NCBI GenBank assembly: GCA_964036155.1
Contig: OZ038422.1
Span: 5,851,201-5,915,200, forward strand
Source of the DNA: Diploscapter coronatus
Lineage: Eukaryota > Nematoda > Chromadorea > Rhabditida > Rhabditidae
Length of the DNA stretch: 64,000 nt
Direction: 5' to 3'
A program made the translations under genes and the position numbers. The notes beneath the pieces were generated by a model, which ran no database searches, was not told the DNA's origin, and saw only the letters and a program-made list of their open reading frames with translations. Of the stretch, positions 1 through 11,533 are shown in pieces. Position 1 is the first letter of the stretch. Each line of letters begins with the position of its first letter.

Positions 1-1
1 A

Positions 2-220
2 GCATTTGGTAACAATGTACTTGCAGCCGCTAAGGAGAGAGTAGGGATAGGACTGGATAGGCTAAATCTGATATCAAAATGTGCATTTCAGCGTGCTGGT
101 CATGTTGATACTAAATTTACCATACCTGACCCTAACCCTACTCTCTGCATATCAATTTTTCAATTTGTTGCCTCACCAGCGTATTCAACAAGCCCTTACA
201 TTTGCAAAACGAAGTCATAA
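2..220 (+). CDS. C-terminal exon of an unidentified protein (5' part outside window)
   Basis: A 73-codon open frame begins at the window edge (first full codon GCA at 2-4) and ends in TAA at 218-220. It has no stop and reads like protein: a helical, charged start (AAAKERVGIGLDRLNLISK) followed by a Pro/Thr/Ser-rich, Cys-containing tail (KFTIPDPNPTLCISIFQF). A TTTCAG lies in frame at 86-91, so the coding exon could also begin at 92. I do not recognise the family and assign no function. The upstream part of the gene lies to the left of the window. It is supported only by frame and composition, so a chance open frame is possible. Confidence 0.5.
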   Translation, partial: AFGNNVLAAAKERVGIGLDRLNLISKCAFQRAGHVDTKFTIPDPNPTLCISIFQFVASPAYSTSPYICKTKS

Positions 221-3200
221 GTTCTACACGACCTTATCTAATAGTGATTCTACAAATTTGATTAATAGTTTTACCGTTCATCCTCATCTTACAATCGCTT
301 TTAGGAGCACCATGAATTTTGGCACTGCCAGTATAGGTTGACTAAAATCTTTGCTCGCAGATTATTATTTTATTAAACTCTGATCAAGCAGCCATCTATT
401 TACAAACCAATCAAAAATCGAAGCTATCCAATTCTTTGTTCCTGGTCGTAAGCCATGACCTTCATATGAATGACGTGATCGTCTGCCAATAGTTTTTGGT
501 TACTACAACAATAAAACTAACATTTCATTATATTCGCTAATTGCTTTTGACAGTCGGATGGTCGGTGATTTCTTCTCTTGTCGCCTTTTTTCACACGCTT
601 CTCCGCGAATCCCATTCATTCGGCCGAGGATTCAGTTATTCTCACAGCCGAATCAACGATGCCAAATGGAGGAGGAGTGGGCAGGATTTTGATGGAAAAG
701 GAAGACATGGCTAGCCACAGCTAACTGCTAATTGCTAGTTTTGGCAAGTCAATAGGCAGAAATAGTGGAGGAATTAGCCGTGAACCAAGGTAGCCCTTTC
801 TACTCATCCGGCCACCCATTCAGCTGGAACACTACCCTCTCTCATTCTGCCAAAACCAGCCATCGTCTGGCTTCTTTATGCAGTTCTATTGATTGATTGG
901 CTTTATTTCGACGCATGACTGGCCTCTTTCCCTGCTTCCGAGTAAATTCGCTTACACTTTCACTCGGACATCAAATCAATCCCAGGCTAACTTCAAAACC
1001 ATCACCAAAACTACGCATTTTGGGGACAGTTGATTAATGAAGAAATGCTGTTGTCTACATTAACTTCGTTCCAGTTTCTTGCAATTTCAAAACGAATGAA
1101 ATGAATGTAACGCAAAAATCGCTGAATCATTCCCGAAAGGAAAACTTTCAAATTATCTGACAAGGTCACATTTGACAATTTGACATGTTCCTGCATGAAC
1201 AGAGGTTTGGATATTTTTTTTTCAAATTTTGTTCAACTTTGATAAGCTATCCTTTCTTCATTTCACCAGGTGGTTGCCATCTCCTGTTGTATTTTTCACG
1301 AATTTTGAAGCGCTGTACATTCCATATATGGAATGGATCAAAGGTAGCGTAGAGTAAACGTAACATCAAAATGATCCTCAATATCATCGCCCTATATTTT
1401 GATATAACACTTAGCCTATCTTGCCCCTAACTTATGCCTTTGTGAAATATATTACGTTTACAAAATTGGTAGGAAATACAAGTGATGATGGCAACAAATA
1501 CATGAAGCTCGACAATCTTTGTCATTTTGAGCTAAGTCAGCGTATCTTTTCTAAAAAGAATTCTGAAAGCATGCTTTTTGTGGTTTCTTCCATCTAATTC
1601 ACGTCTCTCCCCTCAGGTCTGCACTTATTTGGCAGTTTGCCTTCTGCCCTGCTAATGTCTCCGCATCTGCCTCGGCTAAAAGCAGAAGGAGAGGAGAGAA
1701 ATCGGTGCGGGCCTCGAGATTATTATGAATAAACTAGAAGTTGAATGGGTAGATGGAAATAAGAGAAGGAAAGAGACAGAAATAGAGATGGAAGTGAGAA
1801 TGAAATTCGCCTTTGAGAGAAGTTGGAGTAGATGAAGCCGCCATCTCTTCCTTCTCTCACTGTTCCCTTTTTCATCAAGTCATTCTTTGTCGTCTACTTT
1901 TCATTTTGAGAGGTGTAATGTTCTATTTTCATATAATAATAGGTAGGTACTCGAAAAACGCCATCCTCCATTATATTCAATGCAGTATTGCTTACAATTC
2001 GACATGAATCTATTTCATCATGTGTTTTCAACATTCAGATCAAAAGCTCTCAGCAGCAACCTTTCTCTCTCTCTCTCTCTGTATCTTCAGCCAATCAATG
2101 CCTTATCTATTCTTCTTTGTGTAAGGTTTACCATGGAAAAATCAGATTATTCGATTTTTGTTCGCTACTAAATTTATTATTTGATCAATCGATTTCTGCA
2201 ATATCTCGTGTTCAAAATGCTGTTTATTAACAGAAATCCAGAATCTCCATTTCACGTTCGATTATTTTCCTGCCATTGAGCCAAGAATCGTCTCATGTTT
2301 TGTGTGCAAAAACTCGTCGGAACACGGAAACACTTGAGAATTCCCCATTCTTCCCTCGTCCTTCCCTTCTCATCCCTTTCTTCCATTTTACTCTCTCTTC
2401 CTTACCTCTCGAAAACGACTGTCCGATTTCGTCTGCAGTCTTCGATTTGATTGTCCTCCCGCTGCTTCGAATTTCACTTCTTCATTCAGCATCTTCTATT
2501 TAGTCTGTAGATTCACGTTCTCATAAATTCAACTATTTGTTTATATATTTTTTTAATCATTCGCGGTGATCTTGTAAACAGGATTGTTGTTACATTGCTT
2601 TTCGAATTTCTCAAACTAAGGAAATTGAACTCTGACACATTTTTTACATTGAATCTAAATGATTAGCTAGTTGAATTAGTATAGCTATGTTATGTAACGT
2701 CTTTATTCGCTTTGAAAAAACATGCAGTAGAGCTCTAAAGTTTTGCATAAATCGCGGTTTTTGTCTTTTTGGTCCAGATGTCAGCGGTTCACAAAATTAG
2801 TACTAAATTTTTTGCATATAATGTGAATATCTAGTTATAAGGACATATCAAATCTTAGCCGATGCTAGCAGATTACTAGCATGATAATATTTAGAGATTG
2901 TTGCAAATACTTGAAAGTCACTGCATCAGCAATTCTCTATGCCAAATAACTTCGTGAATAAAGGATAAGTTCTAGCCATTGATGTTTTTGATTCAGACGA
3001 ATTTCTTCTATTTTGCACGAATTCCAGAATCTTGCGTCTCTTCTTTACCTACTTGAAGTTCCATCTGCTCTTCTTTTGCAATTTCAGAATTGCTAATTCC
3101 ATTTGCGGATGGACATTCAGCTCGAGCCTATCTGCTAAAGCTGAAATGAGAAGAGAGTTGGATATTGCTATATGGCTATGCGAGCTCAGTCAGCTATGTA

Positions 3201-6200
3201 CGCGTTATACGCGCACCTCTTTCACTCCGAGTCTTCGGAGCATCGAAGCACATTCTCCGTTCTCCCATCTCTAACTTCTTCCTTTGCATCCATAAGTAAG
3301 CTCTCTACATTTCATCAACTTCTCTTGCACCAGTCCATCATGCATATTAGCTTCGTCCTGGCCATAAATAACCACATTCAGAGTGTTCATTCAAATTTCT
3401 TTTTACCTTGAACATAATTGCTTTTCGTATCTTGAACTCAGAAATCAGTTGGAGCCACAGGTATCTATTTGGATATATTTTGGTGTTAAAGTTCAAACTA
3501 TCTGAAGAATTCGCTGATGGTAGAGCGAGTTTAGAAGAGAGAATGACTGGCAACGATTTTTTTCACACGCTTATTGCTCATTCTCAGCTGATAAAAAAGA
3601 TCAGTCTCAACAAAGGTTGTCATAGTCGAGAAATGGTCAGTGGAGTGAAATGAAGTTCATCTATGGTAGAGTCAAGATTTAACACTGAAAACGGGCGTGG
3701 TTGACTAGCACGATAAGAATTGTCTGCGCATTATTCTAAGGTTCGTGCAGATTATTCCAAGATAGTGCGCAGTCTTCTTTCGGGCTATAGAATTTGACCT
3801 AATCCGTGGGGTAGGCTAGGTTTGGATCGACATACATAACTCTGTTTCAGTTTCAAAAGTGAGACAACTTTTACTGAGAATATCATTTAACGAGAAGATC
3901 ACAAATTAATAGGGTTGTCCTTAGTAAGAATTGAAAGTGAATGTGTCAAAATTATCCCCGATGATCTTCATTTCTAAATCTAGATTCAGAGTTTGATGCT
4001 TCTCAACTCTAGGTGAATTTGCAAATCCTGGTTGTGCCACAGCTAGATTCGTTCATTCTAAATGATCTTGTGTTTTGATTTTTTTCCGGATGGTCTTCAA
4101 ACAGTTCTGCTCATCCTCTAAACCTGCTGTTAAATCCAGTTGTTCGATTCTCTACTCTCCCAATTTTCTGCTACGAGTTTGTCGGGCGCTCAGCCATCAA
4201 ATCACTCTGTCCGTTCAAATCTGCTCCATTTATGAGTCCAGTTAGGGGATTACAGAGTACACTGTTTACATGCATTTCGAATCACGTCATTTTACGCATG
4301 GTAGATCAGATATTGTTTATTTCTGTGATAAAATGCACTATTTGATGTTTGCAAATCTCGACCGGAGTCGCCAAGTTTGCAAGTAATTTGGTCGTGAAAT
4401 ATCAATGTCCAAATGTGAGTGGTCATTCCATCCACATGTCCATTTTCTATGCACTCTCCCACTCTGCCATCTTCTCACATTGTCTGTTGCATTCGCGGTC
4501 CAGTGCCTCTGTCTCATTCTCTCACTTCCCTCTATTTTTCCCACTCCTTCACAAGTTTGTCGGTATGCCTTTTGAGTTGTCTAATCGCGAGCAGACCTCC
4601 CAACTCAATGTCCCTATCGTCTCCTTCCTGCATTCAACTGTTTGGACCATTCCAAGCCTGTTCCTGCTCTCTCTCTCTCGATGAATGACCTCAGCCAAAC
4701 ACTCTTGTTTGTGGATTGGTCAGACTATCGATTTGTTCTATTGTGCATATTTTTAAGAAAGTTATTTCGCCTTTAATCCAATCATTATTGAGAATTTATC
4801 TTGATTCAAAACAGCATTCGAGTTTATTTTGAGATCTGCAATTTGCTAGAATTGTTTGTTACCTTTGTCGTTGTTTCATTCAAGCACAACTTCTCGTGAT
4901 TATTACGTCAATTGCTGCATTGTGAATTTATGGGCAACTTTCGTCGCTGTGCATATCTAACGAACATTTTTGACTCTTTCCCTAGAACTTTGACATTTTC
5001 AACGTTAGATTTCTGCAATCGAGTAGAACTTATCATAGTAAAAAGCATCTCTACTAAATTTTCGAGTTTTTATCTTCCATTGTAGAGAGTTGCACGTTGA
5101 TTTATCACAACAAGGAAGGGGAGTGGGGGATATTTATGTGTCCTCTGTCTCGTCCCGTCTCCTCCCTGTTTTGGCGCTTCTCCACAACTGCAGTCTTGCA
5201 GAAGCATCTTCAAGACCTTGCCTTCAAGTGTCTTCTTCTTCCCCTTTACATCCGTGCAAGGCTTATTGCCCCTATGCTCTGGCCCAGGCACTGCCAAAAG
5301 ACCTCTTCATTCCCCGGATTCCCTCGCTCTTTTGCGTGACATTTCGCCTATATTCGGCAGAAGCTTTTCGACTAAAATAAATCAAACGAATTTATGATAA
5401 GTAGAGTGCAGTAGTTTTCATGCACTCAATTATGCCTTGATAGACTCCCCAAAAATTTTTCTGATAATGGTTAATTTTATTTATTTCGAAATGCATACGA
5501 TCAAATATATATTGAAGAGCTTTATCTTATCTTCTCATTATCGATTTTTTTTCTAAAATATGGTAGTATTTTTGCATGAAATCGAACAGTAAGATTTGTA
5601 TGATTGACAATAATGATAGGATACAACGATCAGAATTAGTTATGGGAGAGTTCATGCATAGCTTCAAGCATTTTCTCGTTTATTCTCAATAGAAAAGCTT
5701 TCAAAATCACATCTTACAGAAAGACTCGATGATTTAGGTCAATTAACTTTTTGAACATTTTTCTGGCCGAATAATCTTACTCATTTCAACAAATCCTTTA
5801 TATGATATTATAAAATAATTAAAAAAAAGAAGCTATCTTTATGTGCGCAGATGTTTTTTTTTTTCGATTTGTCTTAATGTGTTATTTTTCCTCTATCTTA
5901 CAAGTACACTAGAGTGCTTCTTTTAATTTTAATTTCAACAATACGACTACCATACAGTGACTACATTTTAAGTCTTCATTGGCTTTTAAAATTCAGTTTT
6001 ATTTATATATTTGAGCGATTCGGTCATGTTTTTCTTTCTTTGTATGCGTTTAATTTTGCGATTTGTGAATGACTCAGAGCGCAACTGGTCATTTTGCTGT
6101 GTTTTTGTAGCCGCTTTTCTCCTCTCTTTGGTCAAAAATGTTTGCACTTTTTCGTCGTCTCTTATTTCCCTCCTTGTTACGCAATGCATCTGCAGTGAGA

Positions 6201-6822
6201 ACTGAGAATGAGACGAGGAGGACATCGAATTGAAGAGTGAAAAGAACGAAAATGCGAATGAGAAAGGCTCCTTCCTTCCTTTCACAGGCTGGAAACTCAA
6301 ACTGCTCTTTCTTTATTCTACAGAAGAAGAAACTCCTTTACTCTTATACAAACGGTCCTCATTCATGTGATTTTTTTTTATAGCGAACAGCCAAAGAGTT
6401 TTCAAATCTTCAATGTGTCCGAAGACGTAAAAACATTGAAAACCATCTTACATTGGATAATTTAATGTCTTTTTTAAGCCTATTTCTATGCCGAAGTATT
6501 TTGCAACTCATTTCAAGTTTTATGCATAGCCTTCTATCGAATTAATCGATAAATTTTATGATTTCGATAAATTCCCTCGGTTTTTGAATGATTCATTCGT
6601 TCATTCCGACATAAATTAGCTTTTCCAAAATGGCGAACTTGGAAAACATCTCAAAATTCTTCTAAATTATACAGTTTTCAACATTTTGTGAATGTGTTCG
6701 TATGATCGAATAAGTGTTTGTATTAGAGCAGTAAACACAGACGTCTTTCTGTTTTGTTTTTCTTATTTTCCGCTTTCATTGCAGCTCCATCTGACTGTTT
6801 TGATCGTGATTTTTATATCGCA
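221..6822. other. Gene-poor tract, pyrimidine-rich on the + strand
   Basis: No coding exon here could be supported by a frame plus matching splice signals. The tract alternates AT-rich DNA with C/T-rich patches on the + strand (about 1600-1900, 2050-2500, 3040-3300, 4430-4680, 5130-5300). These patches create short serine- and leucine-rich open frames that look spurious. It may be intergenic, or an untranslated or intronic part of an undetected gene. Confidence 0.5.
2064..2080. repeat. (CT)n microsatellite
   Basis: An uninterrupted run of alternating T and C sits inside one of the pyrimidine-rich patches. Confidence 0.8.
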
Positions 6823-8058
6823 TTATTCTATCACATTGTGTACAGATATCGGCGAAAATTCTTTATCTTTACTCGCTTTCTTATCGTCCTCCGACTCAAT
6901 TGCTACTATTGTGTTTATTTTGTCGTAATCCAGTTTCTTTATCTCTTTCCTGACAATCAATTCATAAAATAGGTGTTTAGTCATCGAAAACCTTGCTTTT
7001 TCACGGCTTTTTATTTGATGAGCTAAACCCCCGGATATGGCCGCGTCCTTGCTCAATAATTCAATAGCCTTCACGCGTCTCTGAAGTTTTCATTCGATAT
7101 TTGCTAGGTTATTTGTACAGATCTTGTAAACATTATCTTTTCCTATAGATATAAATCTTCAACTTGTAAATTATTCTTTACTGAGTTTTGTCGTAAGTTT
7201 TTCCAATTGCGACCATTTTGATCAACTCTTCACTGCCTGTATTTGCATTTTTCGCGTGAATTGTTCTACGCAAAGACGAGCATCAACTGGTGTAAAAGGT
7301 AAAGACAAGCGCGCGCGTTTTCCCACGACTGAAAGAGAAAACACAGTGGAGTGCAAGGAATGGCACATCTCATTAGCGAAACAGAAGACTGGCTCAATGA
7401 AGCAATGAAGCATCTTGTATGTGTGCATTCTGCATTCAAGGTGCACGCAACTGACGTGACTAGTAATCTACAACTTGTTGCCTGTTACTCCTTGCTGCGT
7501 GGCTAAGTGGTTATGTGTTGGGCATACACTTGACTGGTTTGAACTCGGAAGCGGCTTTCATATCTTTTGCAAAATTTTGTATCTGCGAGAAATTTCGTTG
7601 TTCTATCAGTTCAATTCAATGCATTATCCGACCAGACTTAGCATTGTACTTGTTGACAAATCTGCTGCTCTGCAAAGTGGCTAATCCCTTTGAGTTGAGC
7701 GGATTTTTGCAGTCCTTTCGCATGTCTCATTAGCACCCCCCAGCACAGTCGAATGACGACCAATTCTATTGGCGGGTTTCCATAAATCGGCGATACATAG
7801 TTTAAAATATCAATAATGATGACATCATATTTATTTCCAACAGTTTTATCGTGCCCTCTTTATTCAATAAAACACATAATGGAATTATGCTTAAATTTAA
7901 GTAATAGGAGTCGAGATCAAAATTTTATGAATCTGAATTCATTGCTTTTAGAAGTTTGTCTCACCTTTAGTGAAACGCCCTTGTCCTCTCCTCTTGCTTT
8001 TCCTGGCAACGTTTCCTATATTTTTGTATGGGAAGAAAGTTGAAATCACACGCATCAT
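6823..8058 (-). CDS. Small basic protein, about 134 aa, unidentified (possibly mitochondrial)
   Basis: Four minus-strand exons fit together in phase: 8058-7965, 7328-7234, 7080-6992 and 6949-6823, with donors GTGAGA, GTGAAG and GTTTTC and CAG acceptors. They sum to 135 codons including TAA at 6823-6825. The start is ATG-ATG at 8058/8055, just after a possible acceptor (GATAG). The N-terminus is rich in basic, Ser/Thr and aromatic residues and then has a very basic patch (ARKSKRRGQGRF), so it could be a mitochondrial presequence. The middle contains RRVKAIELLSKDAA, a helical basic segment faintly like mitochondrial ribosomal protein L52. That resemblance is weak and I do not assign it. The third intron is only 42 nt, a multiple of three, so retaining it would also give an open frame. 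The gene is divergent from the tetraspanin gene. Coding status is likely; function is unknown. Confidence 0.6.
7494..7555 (+). other. tRNA-like sequence, probably decayed
   Basis: The stretch has an A-box-like GTGGCTAAGTGGTTA and a B-box-like GGTTTGAACTC at tRNA spacing. GCTGC at the 5' end can pair with GCGGC at the 3' end. The D-stem and anticodon stem do not close properly and there is no clear T33. A tRNA-derived repeat or a pseudogene is more likely than a working tRNA. It lies in the first intron of the minus-strand gene. Confidence 0.3.
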
Positions 8059-8248
8059 TTCTATCAACGAATGATTGGGAATAAATTTAGAAAGTGAGAT
8101 TGATCGTTTCTCTACAAATCTGTTGTAAAACATTGTAAAATATCGTGTTTGTTCTAATTTTTCCTTTTCATTTATTCGATTTCTTACCCCACGCAATTTT
8201 CAAGTATCGAAATAGAATTCACTGATTCTAAAGAACGCCTTTCAGGAA
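8059..8248. promoter_or_regulatory. Divergent promoter region with a trans-splice acceptor for tetraspanin
   Basis: This 190 bp spacer lies between two divergent start codons (8058 on - and 8249 on +). It ends in TTTCAG-GAA-ATG, with the acceptor AG at 8244-8245, the arrangement expected for spliced-leader addition three bases before the tetraspanin start. No defined core promoter element was seen. Shared regulation of the two genes is inferred from layout only. Confidence 0.5.
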
Positions 8249-9383
8249 ATGGTATACGGCTGTAAAAATTCCTGTGTCAAGCTATTATTTTTCTTCTCCA
8301 ATTTGCTCATTTGCATTTTCGGCGGACTGATTTTCGGATTTTCTCTCTGGGCGAATTTGGATCACGATTTCGGCAGTCGGTTAGCAGAATTCATCAAGAA
8401 CATCGACGGAGCCGACCATGCTCATCTCAACGATATCGCTAAAGTAAGATCGATGTTTCTTTTTCTTAATTTGTTTTTCATCTTTGCATTTTAGTATCAA
8501 GCATCGCTCTGGCTGCTTGTCGGCGTTGGAGCCCTGCTCTTCTTCGTCGGCTTCCTGGGCTGTTGCGGAGCTGCTTGCGAATCTCCGGTTTTGCTCGGAC
8601 TGGTATGTATGATCCAATACTTGGATGGAATATCGAATTTCTTTGAATCAAACATCGTTTCCCGAAATCCTCTCAATACATATCTTGAATGGATGTGGAA
8701 AATATTTGTTAAGATTTGCACTTATAGCAAGAGCATGGAATAGGATTCATTGCTCCAATGTTCTATCATGGAGTTACTTTTTCGATTCGATAAATACATT
8801 TATTAGCATCATCAGAAAATTTAATAAATGAAAAGCAAGAAAAATGCAATAGTGCAATTAAAAATTTCAGTTTTTCTTCATCGTGATTGTCCTGACAGCC
8901 ATCGAAATTGGAGCTACTGTATTCGCCATTGCGAACCGTGAGAAGTTCATTCAAGCAGTGCAAGACGTACGAATTTGATATTTGATAGTTTCTTTGCTGC
9001 GAAATGACCTCAATACCTAATTTCAGGTGCTGGAACGATCGTCTGGTAGTGTGGAAATGCGAAGGAACATTCTACCGATTCAGGACGTGTTCCAGTGCTG
9101 CGGAGCCACTGCATCGACGAAGCCGACGTACATTTCTGATGGCCTCTGCAAAGGAAAGGAGGGATATGTAAGGATGATCTTCGTTAAATGATTCATAATA
9201 AATCTGATTACCTGATTGCAGGATGACTGCTTCACTCGAATTTCTGAAATGGTCGAATCTTCGGGAGAGGTGATCGTCATTATCGCTGTTGTGCTGTTGG
9301 CCATCGAGCTCTTCTCACTGATCTTCTCCTGCGTCCTCTGCAGAGCTTCCAAGGAAGTTCGATATGCTAACTATTACTCGTAG
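8249..9383 (+). CDS. Tetraspanin, 233 aa
   Basis: Tetraspanins are four-pass membrane organisers that laterally assemble receptors and adhesion proteins. Five exons join in phase (8249-8443, 8495-8602, 8871-8966, 9027-9167, 9222-9383), each bounded by GT and TTTTAG, TTTCAG or TTGCAG, giving 233 residues and TAG at 9381-9383. The first TM follows a short cytoplasmic KNSCVK segment. TM2 contains the family's small/Cys pattern GFLGCCGAAC, and TM3 is FFFIVIVLTAIEIGATVFAI. The large extracellular loop carries the diagnostic CCG motif (FQCCGA) plus two further cysteines (GLCKG and DDCF), so it is the short four-cysteine type. TM4 ends at CVLCRASKE and a short tail follows. The start is chosen because TTTCAG lies three bases upstream. 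Length and topology match the family; which paralogue it is cannot be said. Confidence 0.93.
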
Positions 9384-11533
9384 AGTATTTATGAAAAGAT
9401 TTCTTAACTTTTATTGAGTCATTGAGTTAAAAGAGACGTTTTTGACTTCTTGCTTTTTCAACTCAATTTCTTCAAAATGTAATCTGGACAGAAGTTATAA
9501 AAGTGTTGTCCGAAATCTTCACAATAACGTGTTCCATTGAAAGTTATTCGGCACACAACATTTTTGGATTCCAATTTGTTCGTTTTGTATACATGAAACT
9601 TCATTATCAAAGCGGTGTTGTGTGCCATTTCATAAATTTCGCATTTATGAATTATTCTTATCCTATAAAGTCGGTATTTACTTATCGTATTCCAAACGTT
9701 TTTATATGGATTTATTGATCATTTTTATCAAAAATTTCGAGGAATTGATACCGACTTTATTTTAACAAACCAATAATTTACTCATCCATGGCTTCAGATG
9801 ATGAAATTTATTTTTTAGTGAAAAGATAACCTTATTAACTCAACCATTTTTCTTCATATAATCCTAGACACTAGAAGATTTTTCTATGATTTCAGCTAAA
9901 TTGAAGCCACAAATAGTTTGATACGTTGTATTTTCATCCTCGTATGAATACATTGTGATCTAATTGTAAATTTGTTTATTCGTACATTCCTTCTTTCCAA
10001 CTTCACACATCGAGAATTATATTTTTAAAGTTGCAAGAAATTTTAATCACGGCATTGACATGGAACAAATTGTCGATAGAAATTTCTGTGTTTATGTCGA
10101 ATTGAAAAAAAAACACTATTAGTTCGTATGCTTTTTTCTGAAAATTACCTTACTTTCTGATAAATCATGCCAATTTATTAGAAGAAAAAATACCAACTTT
10201 TACAGAGTTTCTAAGCAATATTGATAGTTCGAATATTCTTCGCCGTTTGATTCACGAATTCCTCACAACCCTTTCAAATTCCTCATTCAATCAAAACACT
10301 GACTTTTTCGATGAATTGCGACTTGCCATTTCATAGCTCAGTTCATATCTCGACATTTGTTTCCAGGAATTCTATATTTCCTGACTTTTATTACATTGAA
10401 ATATTTAACAAGGAAATTTTCCAGCTTTTGATTACTTTTTCCCATAAATTTATATTGATCAGTATCATCATTATTCATCGTTGAAATTGTTTGAATTTTA
10501 TGCCTGAAATATTACCAATAAATTATTCATAATTTTTTTCTATTTTAAACAATTTTAGGAAGTGACTAAATTTCATATTGCTCATTCGTCGTTTTTGATA
10601 TCTTCGCTTTATCAGGTGAATAGTAAAATCTTTCCTCTAATTTTAGTTTCACCAAAATAATCTCAAAGTATCATTGTCGTATTTCCTCCGACTATAATAA
10701 AGCCAGTTTCCACTTTGAAAGAAGCAATTTTGTAGTTCAGTTTTTTTCTTGCATATTACATGAAGTTATGCTCATAAAAAGAATCATTCTGTAATGAGAA
10801 TAACTGCGCAAGTCCGCTATTTTTTTCTCGATATAAATGGGTTTTCATTTTTTATTCAATTCTACTTCATAAAATATCATTACATCAACGAGTTACATTC
10901 CCTAAACACTATATGGAGATCACTTATGATTTATGTTGTGCCGTGATATATTAATAGAATTTTATCTGTAATGAGTAATGATGATATTCCATGAATAGCA
11001 AAACGACAATCAATCGTGATAATTTGACATAAAATTACACATATTATCGTTGTTAGATAGTGAAAGCTATACAAAGCCGAGAAAATCAGACAAGACGTCT
11101 TATAATTCAAGCCAATTGGTCCTGAAAAGTTTTCCCTGGTTTCATCCAGTAGAGCACTACTCATTTAGCAGTCAACAGACTATCTTGACATCGACGGGTA
11201 CCAGTATCAAGTTATCCTATATTCTTCAATGCTCTCGATATTTGTGAATAATAAATCACTCATCTCTTATCGTGTATTCTCACTTGTTGACCCTAGAAGA
11301 AATGGCATACACCGCATAAGTACACAGTACAAAATTTACATATTTGGCTTTTTTCAGAAGAACGTTTCCCTATGCTTAATAATCAATTACATTCGACATT
11401 TTGTACAATAATTTATTCGCTCTAACGATATTTTCTAGATGCGATCTCCAACAAATAATCTCGATAACCCATTTTCAAAGGCACAAATTGTACTTGAAAT
11501 ATGCGCAACAAGTCGTAAACTTATTTGACTGAG
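9384..11533. other. AT-rich intergenic tract
   Basis: No coding exon was found between the tetraspanin stop and the stop of the convergent four-TM gene. The only structure noticed is a pair of nested-looking inverted repeats near 9550-9760, listed separately. Confidence 0.6.
9550..9760. repeat. Two adjacent short inverted repeats
   Basis: GGCACACAAC at 9550-9559 is the exact reverse complement of 9617-9626. ATAAAGTCGGTAT at 9665-9677 is the exact reverse complement of 9748-9760. Each pair encloses AT-rich DNA of 57-70 bp. They may be remains of small inverted-repeat transposons. Confidence 0.5.

Noticed and set aside
5986..6300. 104-codon minus-strand frame ending in a Lys/Arg-rich tail
   Set aside because: Composition follows local Ser/Phe and A-rich DNA; no acceptor, donor or recognisable motif supports it.
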